NCBI GenBank assembly: GCA_016209635.1
Contig: JACQWC010000227.1
Span: forward strand, 1 to 49,231
Length of the DNA: 49,231 bases
Source of the DNA: Candidatus Rokuibacteriota bacterium
Lineage (GTDB): Bacteria; Methylomirabilota; Methylomirabilia; Rokubacteriales; CSP1-6
Reading direction: 5' to 3'
Shown here: positions 23,090 through 32,481 of the stretch, piece by piece
How the letters are laid out: every line of letters begins with the position of its first letter
How positions within the stretch are numbered: the first letter of the stretch is position 1
Position numbers and translations under genes: made by a program
Notes under the pieces: model-generated
Told to the model about the DNA's origin: nothing
Databases searched by the model: none
The model's input: only the letters and a program-made list of their open reading frames with translations

Positions 23090-24703
23090 CTAGAGCTCCC
23101 ACGGTGGCTCCATCGCCGCCCGCAGCTCGAGGACGGTCGGCCCGTCCGCCACGAGCGCCCGGGTGAGGGCCTCGGGGAGCGCCTCGGCGCCGTCCAGCCG
23201 CTCGCCGCGACAGCCGAAGGCGCGCGCCAGCGCCGGGAAGTCGGGATTGCTGAGATCGGCCTCGCCCCAGCGACCGAAGATCTGCTCCTGGAGCCACTTG
23301 ATGGCGCCATAGCGGTTGTCGTTCATGAGGAGGACGACGATCGGCAGTCGATACTTGACGGCCGTGGCGAGTTCCCCGACCGAGAACATGAAGCCGCCAT
23401 CGCCCACGACCGCGACCACGGCACGCCCGGGGTTGGCGATCTGCGCCCCGATCGCGGCGGGCAGCGCGTAGCCGAGAGTGGCCGAGCCCACCGGGTAGAG
23501 GAACGTGCGTGGCGCCAGCACCGGAAAGCGCCACTCCATCCAGTAGTTGACCCCCGTCTGGTCGTTCACCACGATCGCGTCGGCCGGCAGCGCCTCGCGG
23601 AGCGCCCCGATCAGGCCCGCCACCACCGCTGTGTAGCGTGGGCTCGCCGCCTCCCGCAGCTCGCCGAGCCAGGTCCAGTCCCACCGTACGGTCGGTCGAC
23701 CCTCGCCGAGGACCTCGAGGAGCCGACCAAGGCCGTCCTTCGCGTCGCCGACGATCGCGAGCTGGGGCTTGAACAGCCGGCCGATCACGTTCGGGTCGAG
23801 GTCGAGGTGGATCAGGGTCTGGCCGGGCGCGAACGAGAGGTTCAGGAGCAGGCCCTGGGTCGAGCGGTGGGCGAAGCGGCAGCCGACCGCGAGCACGACG
23901 TCGGCCGCTTTGATGGCGGCCTCGGTCGCGCGCTTGTTCGGGAGGACGCCGAGCCACAGCGGGTCCCGCTCGCTCACGGCACCCCGCCCCATCACCGTGG
24001 TGATCACCGGGGCGCCGAGCCGCCGGGCCAGCGCCGCGAGCTCGGCCCCGGCGTCGGCCGCGATCGCTCCCCCGCCCGCGATCAGGAGCGGTCGGGCGGA
24101 CGCCAGGAGCCGGCGGGCGGTCTCCTCGACGTCCGCGACGTGGCAGGGCGGCCGGCGGCCGGCGCCGCCCCGCACCACGGCGTCACACTTCGCCGTCAGG
24201 AAGTCGTTGGGGATCGAGATCGCCACCGGACCCGGCCGGCCCGTTCTCAGGAGGTCGAAGCCGCCCGCGATCGTCGTGGGGATCGCCGCGGCCTCGGTCA
24301 CTGCCTCCGCCCAGCGCGTCACCGGACGGAAGCACTCGATCTGGTTCGGCACCTCGTGGAGCGCGCCGAGATCGCGGCCCACCAGGTCGGAGGCGATGTC
24401 CGACATGAGCACGACGACGGGGACCGACCCCGCGTAGGATTCGACGAGTGGCGTGAGCGTGTTCGTGGCGCCGGGACCCGTCGTCACGAGGACGACGCCG
24501 GGCCGCCCCGAGGCCCGCGCGTACCCGTCCGCCATGAAGCCGGCCCCCTGCTCGGTGCGCGCGAGCACGTGGGCGACGTCGGATTGCCGGAGCAGCGCAT
24601 CGTAGATCGCGAGGTTGTGGACGCCGGGAATGCCGAAGGCGTGACGGACGCCCTCGGCCCTCAGCGCCTCGACCACCCACTCGCCGCCCGTGCGCGACGT
24701 CAC
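23090..24703 (-). CDS. Thiamine-diphosphate enzyme, acetolactate-synthase-like
   Basis: The 537-residue protein has the three TPP-enzyme domains. The N-terminal pyrimidine domain carries the catalytic glutamate in ARTEQGAGFMADGYA; the central domain has LLIAGGGAIAADAG and GDAKDGLGRLLEVL; the C-terminal PP domain holds the TPP motif GDGGFMFSVGELATA-VKY with MNDNRYGAI. It resembles biosynthetic-type or IPDC-type acetolactate synthases but lacks a neighbouring small subunit, so a catabolic 2-oxoacid carboligase or decarboxylase is likelier. GTG 24703 overlaps the stop of the upstream TPP enzyme, suggesting they work on related 2-oxoacids. Confidence 0.9.
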   Translation of the reverse strand: MTSRTGGEWVVEALRAEGVRHAFGIPGVHNLAIYDALLRQSDVAHVLARTEQGAGFMADGYARASGRPGVVLVTTGPGATNTLTPLVESYAGSVPVVVLMSDIASDLVGRDLGALHEVPNQIECFRPVTRWAEAVTEAAAIPTTIAGGFDLLRTGRPGPVAISIPNDFLTAKCDAVVRGGAGRRPPCHVADVEETARRLLASARPLLIAGGGAIAADAGAELAALARRLGAPVITTVMGRGAVSERDPLWLGVLPNKRATEAAIKAADVVLAVGCRFAHRSTQGLLLNLSFAPGQTLIHLDLDPNVIGRLFKPQLAIVGDAKDGLGRLLEVLGEGRPTVRWDWTWLGELREAASPRYTAVVAGLIGALREALPADAIVVNDQTGVNYWMEWRFPVLAPRTFLYPVGSATLGYALPAAIGAQIANPGRAVVAVVGDGGFMFSVGELATAVKYRLPIVVLLMNDNRYGAIKWLQEQIFGRWGEADLSNPDFPALARAFGCRGERLDGAEALPEALTRALVADGPTVLELRAAMEPPWEL

Positions 24704-26367
24704 AGCATCGCCTCGAAGCCGCGGTCGATCGCGACGTCGACGAGGGACGGTACCGGATCCGCGAGGCACGCGGCGAGCGTGTCGGCGAGGTCGCCGGGTT
24801 TCTCGACGCGCTCGGCCCGGACGCCCAGCGCCCGGGCGAGGCCGAGATAATCGATCTCCGGATCGGTCAGGTCCATGCCAGGGTAGACGCCCTTCTTCGC
24901 GCCGGGGAGGCCGAGGCTCAGCATCCCCGACTTGAGGATGGCGTACGAGGCGTTGTTGGCGACGACGTAGGTGATCGGGAGCCGGTAGCGCGCCGCGCTC
25001 CAGAGCGCCTGGGGCGCGTACATCACGGAGCCGTCTCCCATCGTGGCGACCACCTTCCGGTCGCGCGCGGCGAGCTGGACGCCGAGCGCCGCGCCCATCC
25101 CCCACCCGAGCGTCCCGGTCTTGCTGCCGAAGAACGACCCGGGGCTCCCGAAGGGGAGGTGGCGCAGCACGTGAGGGAGCGACGAGGCGGACTCGTCCAC
25201 GACGATCGCGTCCCGGGGCAGGAGCGCCGCGAGCGTGCGCATCAGGAAGGCCGGCGAGATCGGCGCGCGTCCGGAGTCTCCGGCGGCCGCCGCGCCCACG
25301 CGCGCGACGAACTCCGCGCGCGCCCTGCCGAGCGCGGCCACCCGCTCGGCGGCCGCCGCGCGCTGCGCCTGGCTCATCCGCGCGTCGAGGACGCGGTGGA
25401 GCGACGCGAGCGCCGCGTCCACGGCGCCGGCCACCCCGAGCGCCACCGGATAGCTCCGGCCGATCTGCCGAGGATCCTCGTCGAGCTGGACCACGGCGAG
25501 CCCGCGGGGGAAGGGCGCGCCCGGCGTGTGGAGAAACCACGTGAACACGTCGGCACCCACGATGAGCACCGCGTCGCAGTCTTCGAGCGCCCGTCGCACG
25601 CCGGCCGGGGACGGAAAGAGCCCGCCACGCCAGAGCGGGTGATCGCCGGGGAAATTCGTCCGGCGATAGATCGGCTCCCCGTGCACCCTGGCGCCCAGAC
25701 GCTCCGCCACCTCGACGAGCCGCGGGACCGCCCCCGCCCGCCCGACACCGTCGCCCGCGATGACGAGCGGCGCCCGCGCCCCCGCGAGCAGGTCGGCCGC
25801 GCGCCCGACGAGGGCCGGCTCGGGATGCGGGGCCCCCGCCGCGACCGGCCGCCAGTCGCCGAGGTCCTCAGCCGCGTCCGTCATGAGGTCCATCGGGAGC
25901 GACAGGAAGACGGGTCCGGTCGGCGGCGCCTGCGCCAGGGCGAGCGCGCGCCGGAGCGCCGGCACGGCCTCCTCCGCGCGTCGCACCTCGCACGACCACT
26001 TGGTGAACTGCGCCGTCATGCGGACGAGGTCCGCCGCGAGGATCGGATCGTGGATGAGAAACCGCGTGTCCTGCTGCCCGGCCGTCACGACCAGCGGCGT
26101 CCGGGCGCGGCTCGCGCTGTGCAGGATCGCGAGGCCGTTGGCGACGCCCGGCGCCACGTGGAGGTTCACGACGCCGAGCGTGCCGGAGGCCTGCGCGTAG
26201 CCGTCGGCGGCGGCGATCGCGGTCGCCTCCTGGAGCGCCAGGACGTACTCGAGCCCCGAGCCGTCGAGCGCGTCGAGGAAGGGCAGCTCGGTCGTCCCGG
26301 GATTCCCGAAGAGATACCGCACGCCCGCGGCGGAGAGCGTGGCCATCAGGGCGGACGCGACGTTCAT
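24700..26367 (-). CDS. Thiamine-diphosphate enzyme, benzoylformate-decarboxylase-like
   Basis: The 555-residue protein is closest in wording to benzoylformate decarboxylase: YLFGNPGTTELPFLDAL, the catalytic glutamate in LALQEATAIAAADGYA, VVNLHVAPGVANGLAILH (the position of BFDC His70) and VVTAGQQDTRF. The TPP motif is MGDGSVMYAPQALWSAARYR with ANNASYAI. BFDC Ser26 is replaced by Thr in NPGTTE, so activity on benzoylformate is uncertain; decarboxylation of an aromatic or branched 2-oxoacid is the broad prediction. It is immediately upstream of a second TPP enzyme. Confidence 0.9.
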   Translation of the reverse strand: MNVASALMATLSAAGVRYLFGNPGTTELPFLDALDGSGLEYVLALQEATAIAAADGYAQASGTLGVVNLHVAPGVANGLAILHSASRARTPLVVTAGQQDTRFLIHDPILAADLVRMTAQFTKWSCEVRRAEEAVPALRRALALAQAPPTGPVFLSLPMDLMTDAAEDLGDWRPVAAGAPHPEPALVGRAADLLAGARAPLVIAGDGVGRAGAVPRLVEVAERLGARVHGEPIYRRTNFPGDHPLWRGGLFPSPAGVRRALEDCDAVLIVGADVFTWFLHTPGAPFPRGLAVVQLDEDPRQIGRSYPVALGVAGAVDAALASLHRVLDARMSQAQRAAAAERVAALGRARAEFVARVGAAAAGDSGRAPISPAFLMRTLAALLPRDAIVVDESASSLPHVLRHLPFGSPGSFFGSKTGTLGWGMGAALGVQLAARDRKVVATMGDGSVMYAPQALWSAARYRLPITYVVANNASYAILKSGMLSLGLPGAKKGVYPGMDLTDPEIDYLGLARALGVRAERVEKPGDLADTLAACLADPVPSLVDVAIDRGFEAML

Positions 26368-26389
26368 GCGCCGAGGATACTACCGGACG

Positions 26390-26854
26390 TCAGCCCGCGC
26401 TCGCCGGCCACGCCAGCGGGTACTCCCGGCCGCCCAGCCGGAGGAGGCTCCGCGCGCCCGTCTCGTCGTGCTCCGCCAGCGCCAGGAGCTGAAACGCGGC
26501 GGCCCGGCTCAGACGGGCGTCGAAGGCGCCGCCCTTCACCGCGCAGCGGGGCACGCCGTCCGGCCCGATCCGGAGCGTGGTCGGATCGATCGCCGCCTCG
26601 GTGGCGTCGTTCAGCAGGCCGTGGAGCGCGTCCCCGCGCCGCTCGAGACGCACGACGACGAACGGGACATCCTCCACCTCGACGGGGATGCGGACGCGCG
26701 TCTGGATGAAGTAGCCATTCGCGTCGCGTCGCAGGCTCGAGCGCAGGCTGCCGAGGATGCCCGGGTGGGTGATCTGGTCGTCGTCGTCGAACCAGTCGCC
26801 GTTCCGGTCCACGCGCAGCCGCGGGAGCGTCCATCCCGGCTCGACCGTCGCCAT
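26390..26854 (-). CDS. DUF1285 domain-containing protein
   Basis: The 154-residue protein shows the DUF1285 sequence pattern: LPRLRVDRNGDWFDDDDQIT, a RDANGYFIQTRVRIPVEVED core and a C-terminal RAAAFQLLALAEHDE. Structures of the family have a small beta-rich fold; no reaction is known. ATG 26854 shares one base with the Memo-like stop (TGATG). Pairing with a Memo-like gene is notable because neither has an assigned biochemical role. Confidence 0.85.
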   Translation of the reverse strand: MATVEPGWTLPRLRVDRNGDWFDDDDQITHPGILGSLRSSLRRDANGYFIQTRVRIPVEVEDVPFVVVRLERRGDALHGLLNDATEAAIDPTTLRIGPDGVPRCAVKGGAFDARLSRAAAFQLLALAEHDETGARSLLRLGGREYPLAWPASAG

Positions 26855-28080
26855 CAGAACACGACGCTCGCGAAGGTCACGACCCCCTGCGGGTCGGGCC
26901 ACTGGCCGTAGTGGCGGAGGCGGCCCTTGGCGCCGCCGAGCGCGCGCAGCAGGGTGTAGATCGGCGAGAGCCCGCAAATCCGCCGACGGTCGCCGTCGCG
27001 GGCGACCGCCTCGAAGAACCCCTCGGCATCACCCGCCTCGACCGCGCGGAGCAGCGCCCGGTCCTCACGGTCCAGCGCTGCGAGGGCGGGGGGCGACACC
27101 GGCTCGCCGTCGCCGAACCGCGGTCCCACGTGGGCGAGGTCGGCGCCCGCGATGAACCCGACCCGCCGGCCGCTCGCGGCGACCGTCTCGAGGAGGGCGT
27201 CGAGGAAGCGCCCGACCCGCGGGTCCGCGTCGGCGCGACTCCCCGCCGCCAGCGCCTCCTGGGCGAAGCTCGTCAGGACCGGGACGATCGCGATCTCGCG
27301 CCGCGCGCCGAAGAGGTGGCGGAGGAAGACGGCCTGGAACTCGATCGAGTGCTCGGCGCGGTGCGCGAGCTCCGAGCCGAAGCAGTCCTGCCGGGCCCGG
27401 CCCGCGAGCGCCTCCACGAAGTCGACGTCGACGGGGAGCGTGCCGAGCGGTGTCTCGTAGCCCTTGCGCGTCAGCGCGAACGGGTCGCGCATCCCGGCGT
27501 GGCACGTCCCCAAGACGACGAAGAGGTCCGCATCGCTCCGCTCGGCGAGATCGTGGTAGGCCCACGCGTAGGCCGGACCCCCGCGATGGAAGTCGATGTG
27601 CGGCGCGATCACGGCGGTGACCCGCGGCGAGCTGGAGTCCCGCCACTCGATCGGCCCCGGACCCGCGGGGGGCGCGAAGAACGCCTCCATCGTGCGCCGG
27701 AGCTCCTCCGCCTCGCCCGGGTAGGCGCCCCCCGCGTGGGTCGCGGGTCGCGTCGCCGCGTCGAGGAACCCGCGGTCGACCGCCGCGCGGTGCTCCTCGA
27801 AGCGCGTGCTCTCCATGAAGCCGTGCTCGTCGAGGGTGGCCACGAGCGCCTCGAGGTCGGCCTGGTAGACCAGCTCGCCCGTGTGGCGCATGATCGCCGC
27901 CTGGATGTCGACCAGCGTGTGCTCGCCGTCGAGGAGCGACACGACCTCGAGGAGGTCCAGCGGCAGGAGGAGGACCGCGGGCGTGTAGCCGGCCGGATCG
28001 CGGAGCGCCAGGAAGCGGCGTCCATCATGGTCGACCGTCAGGACTTCGACCGATCGGAGTCTCGGGGTGACGTCGGTCAT
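26854..28080 (-). CDS. MEMO1/AmmeMemoRadiSam-B family protein with extra N-terminal domain
   Basis: Residues from about 115 on form the Memo fold, a dioxygenase-like relative: VTAVIAPHIDFHRGGPAYAW, VVLGTCHAGMRDPFALTRKG, HRAEHSIEFQAVFLRHLFG and FIAGADLAHVGPRFG supply the conserved His/Asp/Cys set. The first 110 residues (RRFLALRDPAGYTPAVLLLP, LLEVVSLLDGEHTLVDIQAA) look like a PqqD-like small domain, giving a 408-residue fusion. The usual AmmeMemoRadiSam partners (AMMECR1 and a radical SAM protein) are not adjacent. It overlaps the M20 gene by four bases. Confidence 0.88.
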   Translation of the reverse strand: MTDVTPRLRSVEVLTVDHDGRRFLALRDPAGYTPAVLLLPLDLLEVVSLLDGEHTLVDIQAAIMRHTGELVYQADLEALVATLDEHGFMESTRFEEHRAAVDRGFLDAATRPATHAGGAYPGEAEELRRTMEAFFAPPAGPGPIEWRDSSSPRVTAVIAPHIDFHRGGPAYAWAYHDLAERSDADLFVVLGTCHAGMRDPFALTRKGYETPLGTLPVDVDFVEALAGRARQDCFGSELAHRAEHSIEFQAVFLRHLFGARREIAIVPVLTSFAQEALAAGSRADADPRVGRFLDALLETVAASGRRVGFIAGADLAHVGPRFGDGEPVSPPALAALDREDRALLRAVEAGDAEGFFEAVARDGDRRRICGLSPIYTLLRALGGAKGRLRHYGQWPDPQGVVTFASVVF

Positions 28081-29294
28081 TGCTCGAGAAACTTCACAGA
28101 GGATGCTGTGTAAATCCTTGCCGCGTCAACCAACTCAGCCACATCGACATACTCGTTCACCTGGTGGGGAATGAGCCGGTGGCCGGGACCGCAGGTGACG
28201 ATCGGGATCCCGAGCGTCATCCTCAAGATCGTGCCGTCTGTAGAGCCCGGCACCCCGCCGAACCGCGCTTGCCGCCCCGTCGCCTCGCGCACCCCGGCGA
28301 CCATCGCCCGCACGAGCGGCTCTCCTCGTGGCACGCGCGTGGCCAGGCGGAAGCCGTTCACGGGGGTCCAGTCGATCGTGATCCCCGGGCACGACTCCGC
28401 GGCAGCCCGGCAGGCGCCATCGATCTCCCGGGCGACGGCGGGCTCCTCGGGCCCCGGCGTCAGCCGGATGTCGAGCGTCGCCACGGCCGTCGACGGGATC
28501 ACGTTCGATTGGGGAACGCCCACGAGCGGCGCCTGGACGACCGTGGGCGTCACGGTCGGCGGCCGGAGGTAGCGGCTGCGTCCGCACAGGCGCCGGAGCC
28601 GGCGCTCGAGACGCGGCACCTCGCGGAGCAGCGCCCCCAGGCCCTGGATAGGGTTCACGCCGGCCTCAGGCATGGCGCCATGGGCCATCCGGCCGTGCAC
28701 GGTGACGCGGGCCCAGACGACCCCGCGCTGCTCGAGGCACAGCTCGTTCTGCTCGGGCTCGCAGATGATGGCGGCGGAGAGCGCGCGACCGATCGGCGTC
28801 TGGCAGAGGTGCCGGACGCCGAGCATGTCGCCCTCCTCGTCGACGAGCGCGCCCACGACGAGCCGGCCGCCGAGCGTCCTGCCGCTCCGCTTGATCGCGC
28901 CGGCGGCGATCATCGCGGCGGCGAGGCCGCCTTTCATGTCCGCCGCGCCGCGCCCGTGGATCCGCCCGTCCCGGAGCTCGGCGGCGAAGGGCGGGTGCGC
29001 CCACTCGCGCGGGTCGCCCTCGGTGACGACGTCGGTGTGTCCCTCGAGGAGGAGGCAGGGTCCCCCGCCGGAGTCGCCGATCCACGCGACGACGTTCTCC
29101 CGGCCGGGGGCCACCTGCTGGATCTCGACGGCGAAGCCCTCCGTCTCGAACCAGCGGCGGATGTAGTCGGCGACCGCCGCCTCGTTCGCCGCCGGGTCGT
29201 CCCGCCGGAAGACGCTCGGGATCCGGACCAGGTCGCGCGTGAGCGCCACCAGCTCGGACTCGTCGATGTGGGAGAGAACGTCCCCGCGGGCCAT
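28077..29294 (-). CDS. M20-family metallo-amidohydrolase (ArgE/DapE-like)
   Basis: The 405-residue enzyme carries the di-zinc motifs LLEGHTDVV (H86, D88), RGAADMKGGLAAAM (D119) and GALVDEEGD (the catalytic EE at about 153-154), a dimerisation domain near 190-310 and the late histidine in GPGHRLIPHQVNEYVDV. It hydrolyses N-acyl or peptide amide bonds of small substrates such as acetylornithine or N-carbamoyl/N-succinyl compounds. The exact substrate is not evident. ATG 29294 starts it, and its stop overlaps the Memo-like start. Confidence 0.93.
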   Translation of the reverse strand: MARGDVLSHIDESELVALTRDLVRIPSVFRRDDPAANEAAVADYIRRWFETEGFAVEIQQVAPGRENVVAWIGDSGGGPCLLLEGHTDVVTEGDPREWAHPPFAAELRDGRIHGRGAADMKGGLAAAMIAAGAIKRSGRTLGGRLVVGALVDEEGDMLGVRHLCQTPIGRALSAAIICEPEQNELCLEQRGVVWARVTVHGRMAHGAMPEAGVNPIQGLGALLREVPRLERRLRRLCGRSRYLRPPTVTPTVVQAPLVGVPQSNVIPSTAVATLDIRLTPGPEEPAVAREIDGACRAAAESCPGITIDWTPVNGFRLATRVPRGEPLVRAMVAGVREATGRQARFGGVPGSTDGTILRMTLGIPIVTCGPGHRLIPHQVNEYVDVAELVDAARIYTASSVKFLEQ

Positions 29295-29322
29295 CGGACC
29301 CCGCCCTGTCGGAGGCCGGGGG

Positions 29323-29625
29323 CTATTCGAGTGGGAAGGAGAGGATGACGGCGTCGAGCCGGATGACCCGGAACTCCTCGCCGGCAACGTGGAAGTAGTG
29401 GCCCTCGACGTCCTCGGCGCTCTCCTCGAACGCGACGACGGACTTGACGGTGGGCATCTCCCGGAAGGCGTTCGCACCCTCGTCGAAGCCGTCGCCCCGG
29501 GCGACGACCTCGCCGTAGCGGATGGGCGAGCCCTTCGGACAGTGGACGCGGACGTCGGCGGGGGCCTCGGCCATCATCCGCACCAACAGGTTGATGCCGT
29601 AGACCTGGATGGGAATGTTGTTCAT
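29323..29625 (-). CDS. Small conserved-looking protein of unknown function
   Basis: A 100-residue acidic protein starts MNNIPIQVYGINLLVRMMAE and contains VRVHCPKGSPIRYGEVVARG and a beta-rich C-terminus with EFRVIRLDAVILSFPLE. I do not recognise the family. Its GAGGGCG ribosome-binding site, tight spacing (28 bases to M20, 31 from the symporter stop) and codon use matching the neighbours support it as a real operon member. Confidence 0.7.
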   Translation of the reverse strand: MNNIPIQVYGINLLVRMMAEAPADVRVHCPKGSPIRYGEVVARGDGFDEGANAFREMPTVKSVVAFEESAEDVEGHYFHVAGEEFRVIRLDAVILSFPLE

Positions 29626-29656
29626 CGCCCTCCTCGCGGCTGACGGAGTCAGGGCC

Positions 29657-31402
29657 TCATGATACCACGCGGACCGGAGCGCCGGACTCGCCCCGGGTGG
29701 CGCGGACGAGGTAGGCGGTCAGCGCCGCCCCGACCACGAGCGCCCCCAGCCCGCGCATGCTGCCCCGCAGCACGAGGTCGCCGATCCCGAAGAGCCCCAG
29801 GTACACGACGGCGCAGCCGAGCGCCCACTGGAGGAGGCCGCCCCCGAGGCGTCCCTCGCCAGCCGCCTCGGGAACGATCGCCCGCCAGCCCGGGCCGCCG
29901 GGCCGGACGCGAGCGTAGAACTCGCGAAGCCTCTCCCGCGGCTCGGCCGCGGTCGCGTAGGTGACGAGGACCCAGACGACCGTGGTGACCACGGTCGTCC
30001 CGAGGAGGAGGATGGCGAAGTCGCGCGGCTCGGCCGCGGAGAGGCCCAGCCCGAGCTGCGCCCCGAGCGAGACCGTGAGCGCCGCCGCCATCGCGCTCAC
30101 CTCCGACCAGGCGTTCACCCGCCACCAGTACCACCGGAGCAGGTACACGAGGCCCGTGCCGGCGCCGATCGCCAGGAGGAACTTCCACGCGCCCTCGACC
30201 GTGCTGATGTTGAGCGTGACGACGCCGGAGATCACCATCATGACGAGCGTCGCCAGGCGGCCCGCCCCGGCGTAGTGCGTCTCGCTCCGATCCCGGGCCC
30301 AGAAGCGCCGGTAGACGTCGTTCACCAGGTAGGAGGCGCCCCAGTTGAGCTGCGTCGAGATGGTCGACATGTAGGCGGCGAAGAACGCTGCGAGGAGGAA
30401 CCCACGCCAGAAGGGCGGCAGGTGATCCACCATGACCCGCACGTAGCCCGACTCGGGATCGGCGAGCCCGGGGTAGAGGACCATCGAGGCCAGCGCGACG
30501 ATGATCCACGGCCACGGCCGGAGGGCGTAGTGGGCGATGTTGAACCAGAGCGCGGCGAGGAGCGCGTGGCGCTCGTCCTTCGTCGAGAGGATCCGCTGGG
30601 CCACGTAGCCCCCGCCCCCGGGCTCGGCGCCCGGGTACCAGGAGGCCCACCAGTTGACCGCGAGATAGACGAAGAAGGTGAGCGCCGGCATCCACGCGGA
30701 GTCGAGCGACGGGATCACGCTCAGCGGCGCGTCGTCAGGGAAGCGCGCGTGGAGCGCCGCGAGGAGTCCCGACATCCCACCGACGGCGCCGAGGGCAAAG
30801 AAGGCGAGCGCGATACACCCCGACATGGCCAGGACGAACTGGAAGAAGTCGGTGACGAGCACGCCCCAGAGCCCGGAGAGCGTCGAGTAGAGGGCGGTGA
30901 GGACGAACAGTCCGACGGTCGCTTCCCACTTCCCCACCCCGAGCGTGAGGCCCACGATCTTGGCCATCGCGGCCGTGACCCAGCCGATGATGATCGAGTT
31001 GACGGCGAGCGCCAGGTAGCACGCCCTGAAGCCCCGGAGGAACGCCGCGGGCCGTCCCGAGTAGCGGATCTCGGCGAATTCCGCGTCGGTCATCACGCCC
31101 GCGCGACGCCAGAGCCTGGCGTAGAAGACGACGGTGAGCATGCCGCTCATGACGAACGACCACCAGAGCCAGTTGCCGGCGATGCCGTACTTCACGGTGA
31201 GGCCGGTGACGGCCAGCGGCGTGTCGGCGGCGAACGTGGTCGCGACCATCGACGTGCCCGCGAGCCACCATGGAATGGTCCGGCCCGAGAGGAAGTACTC
31301 GTCGGAGGACCGTCCGGCGCGGCGCGAGTAGAAGAGCGCGATGGCGATTGAGAGGACGAAGTAGGCGGCGATGACGGCCCAGTCGATCGCGGTGAGGGTC
31401 AT
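29657..31402 (-). CDS. Sodium:solute symporter (SSS) family transporter
   Basis: The 581-residue membrane protein has about 13-14 hydrophobic segments. Its N-terminus shows DWAVIAAYFVLSIAIALFYS then DEYFLSGRTIPWWLAGTSMV, the SSS signature, and later AYMSTISTQLNWGASYLVND, the family's TM8 sodium-site region. It takes up a small organic solute with Na+. Given M20 and TPP enzymes in the same run, a carboxylate, amino acid or acyl-amino acid substrate is plausible but unproven. Its ATG overlaps the rmuC stop by four bases. Confidence 0.93.
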   Translation of the reverse strand: MTLTAIDWAVIAAYFVLSIAIALFYSRRAGRSSDEYFLSGRTIPWWLAGTSMVATTFAADTPLAVTGLTVKYGIAGNWLWWSFVMSGMLTVVFYARLWRRAGVMTDAEFAEIRYSGRPAAFLRGFRACYLALAVNSIIIGWVTAAMAKIVGLTLGVGKWEATVGLFVLTALYSTLSGLWGVLVTDFFQFVLAMSGCIALAFFALGAVGGMSGLLAALHARFPDDAPLSVIPSLDSAWMPALTFFVYLAVNWWASWYPGAEPGGGGYVAQRILSTKDERHALLAALWFNIAHYALRPWPWIIVALASMVLYPGLADPESGYVRVMVDHLPPFWRGFLLAAFFAAYMSTISTQLNWGASYLVNDVYRRFWARDRSETHYAGAGRLATLVMMVISGVVTLNISTVEGAWKFLLAIGAGTGLVYLLRWYWWRVNAWSEVSAMAAALTVSLGAQLGLGLSAAEPRDFAILLLGTTVVTTVVWVLVTYATAAEPRERLREFYARVRPGGPGWRAIVPEAAGEGRLGGGLLQWALGCAVVYLGLFGIGDLVLRGSMRGLGALVVGAALTAYLVRATRGESGAPVRVVS

Positions 31403-32481
31403 GGCGCCGCGCCGGCCTCCGGGAGTGCCCCCTGCTCGCCCTTGCGCTCGATGGCCTCGAGCTTGTCCTTGAAGCAGTCGAGCGCGCGCTCGGCGTCGGT
31501 GAACTGACTCTGCGCGTTGCCGAGGTGCTTGCCGAGCGTCCGAATCGGTTCACGCACTTTGTCCAGATCGCCGGTGAGCCGGGCGAGGTCGTTCTGGATC
31601 TCCCGCGCGTGCGCCTCGATCCGGAGCCCGCTCAAGCCGAGGATGATGACTTGAAGATACGCGTAGAAGCTGTTCGGCGACACCGGCACGACGCGCCGGG
31701 ACAGGGCGTAGGTGGCGATGGCCTCGTCGTCCGCGTCCGCGTCATCCTTGATGATGATCTCGTAGTAGACGTTCTCCGCCGGCACGTACATCAGCGCGAA
31801 GTCGAAGGTCCCCTCGTCCGGCAGGATGTACTTCTTCGCGATCTCGTCGATCCGCGTCTTCACGTCCCGGGCGAACTGCTTCCGCAGCGGTCGCCGCCGC
31901 TCCTCCTCGGGCTCGGCGAGCATCCGGCGGAAGTTCTCGAGCGGGAACTTGGCGTCTACCGGCACGAGCCGCCCGGCGAGCCGGACGACGGCGTCCACCT
32001 TCTCGCCGCTCTTGAACAGATGCTGCAGCTCGTAGTGCTCGCGCGGGAGCATCTGGGCCAGGAGCTCGGCCAGCAGCATCTCGCCGAGTCCGCCCCTGAC
32101 TTTTGGCGACTTGAGAATCTGCTCGAGCCCCTGGATCTCCTTGCCGACGTCCACCACGCGCTGCGTGGCTTCACCGAGCTTGCCGAGGCTCCCCTGCACC
32201 TCGCCCACGACCTTCGCCGCGCGGTCGAGGCGCTCGCCCATCGTCGCCTGGGAGGTGGAGATCAGCCTCATGCCCGCCTCGAGTTGACGCGTCACTTCTG
32301 CGCTGACGCCTCTGAGCTCGGTCGCGACGCTCTGCATGAGGCCGTTGAGGTCCCTCCGGACGGCCTCCTGCCCCTCGCGTCCCTCGCTCCGGACGCCCTC
32401 GATCTGGCGGAGCAGCATCCACGCGAGCAGGACGAGCGCGACGAACAGCGCCCCGGCGACGGCGGCAAAGACCTCGGTCAT
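31399..32481 (-). CDS. rmuC: DNA recombination protein RmuC
   Basis: The 360-residue protein has a single N-terminal membrane segment (VFAAVAGALFVALVLLAWML), a long coiled coil to about residue 110, and the RmuC nuclease-like domain with RGGLGEMLLAELLAQMLPRE, RLVPVDAKFPLENFRRML and FALMYVPAENVYYEII. RmuC limits DNA inversions at short repeats and is predicted to have a restriction-endonuclease-like fold. It overlaps both neighbours by four bases. Confidence 0.95.
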   Translation of the reverse strand: MTEVFAAVAGALFVALVLLAWMLLRQIEGVRSEGREGQEAVRRDLNGLMQSVATELRGVSAEVTRQLEAGMRLISTSQATMGERLDRAAKVVGEVQGSLGKLGEATQRVVDVGKEIQGLEQILKSPKVRGGLGEMLLAELLAQMLPREHYELQHLFKSGEKVDAVVRLAGRLVPVDAKFPLENFRRMLAEPEEERRRPLRKQFARDVKTRIDEIAKKYILPDEGTFDFALMYVPAENVYYEIIIKDDADADDEAIATYALSRRVVPVSPNSFYAYLQVIILGLSGLRIEAHAREIQNDLARLTGDLDKVREPIRTLGKHLGNAQSQFTDAERALDCFKDKLEAIERKGEQGALPEAGAAP

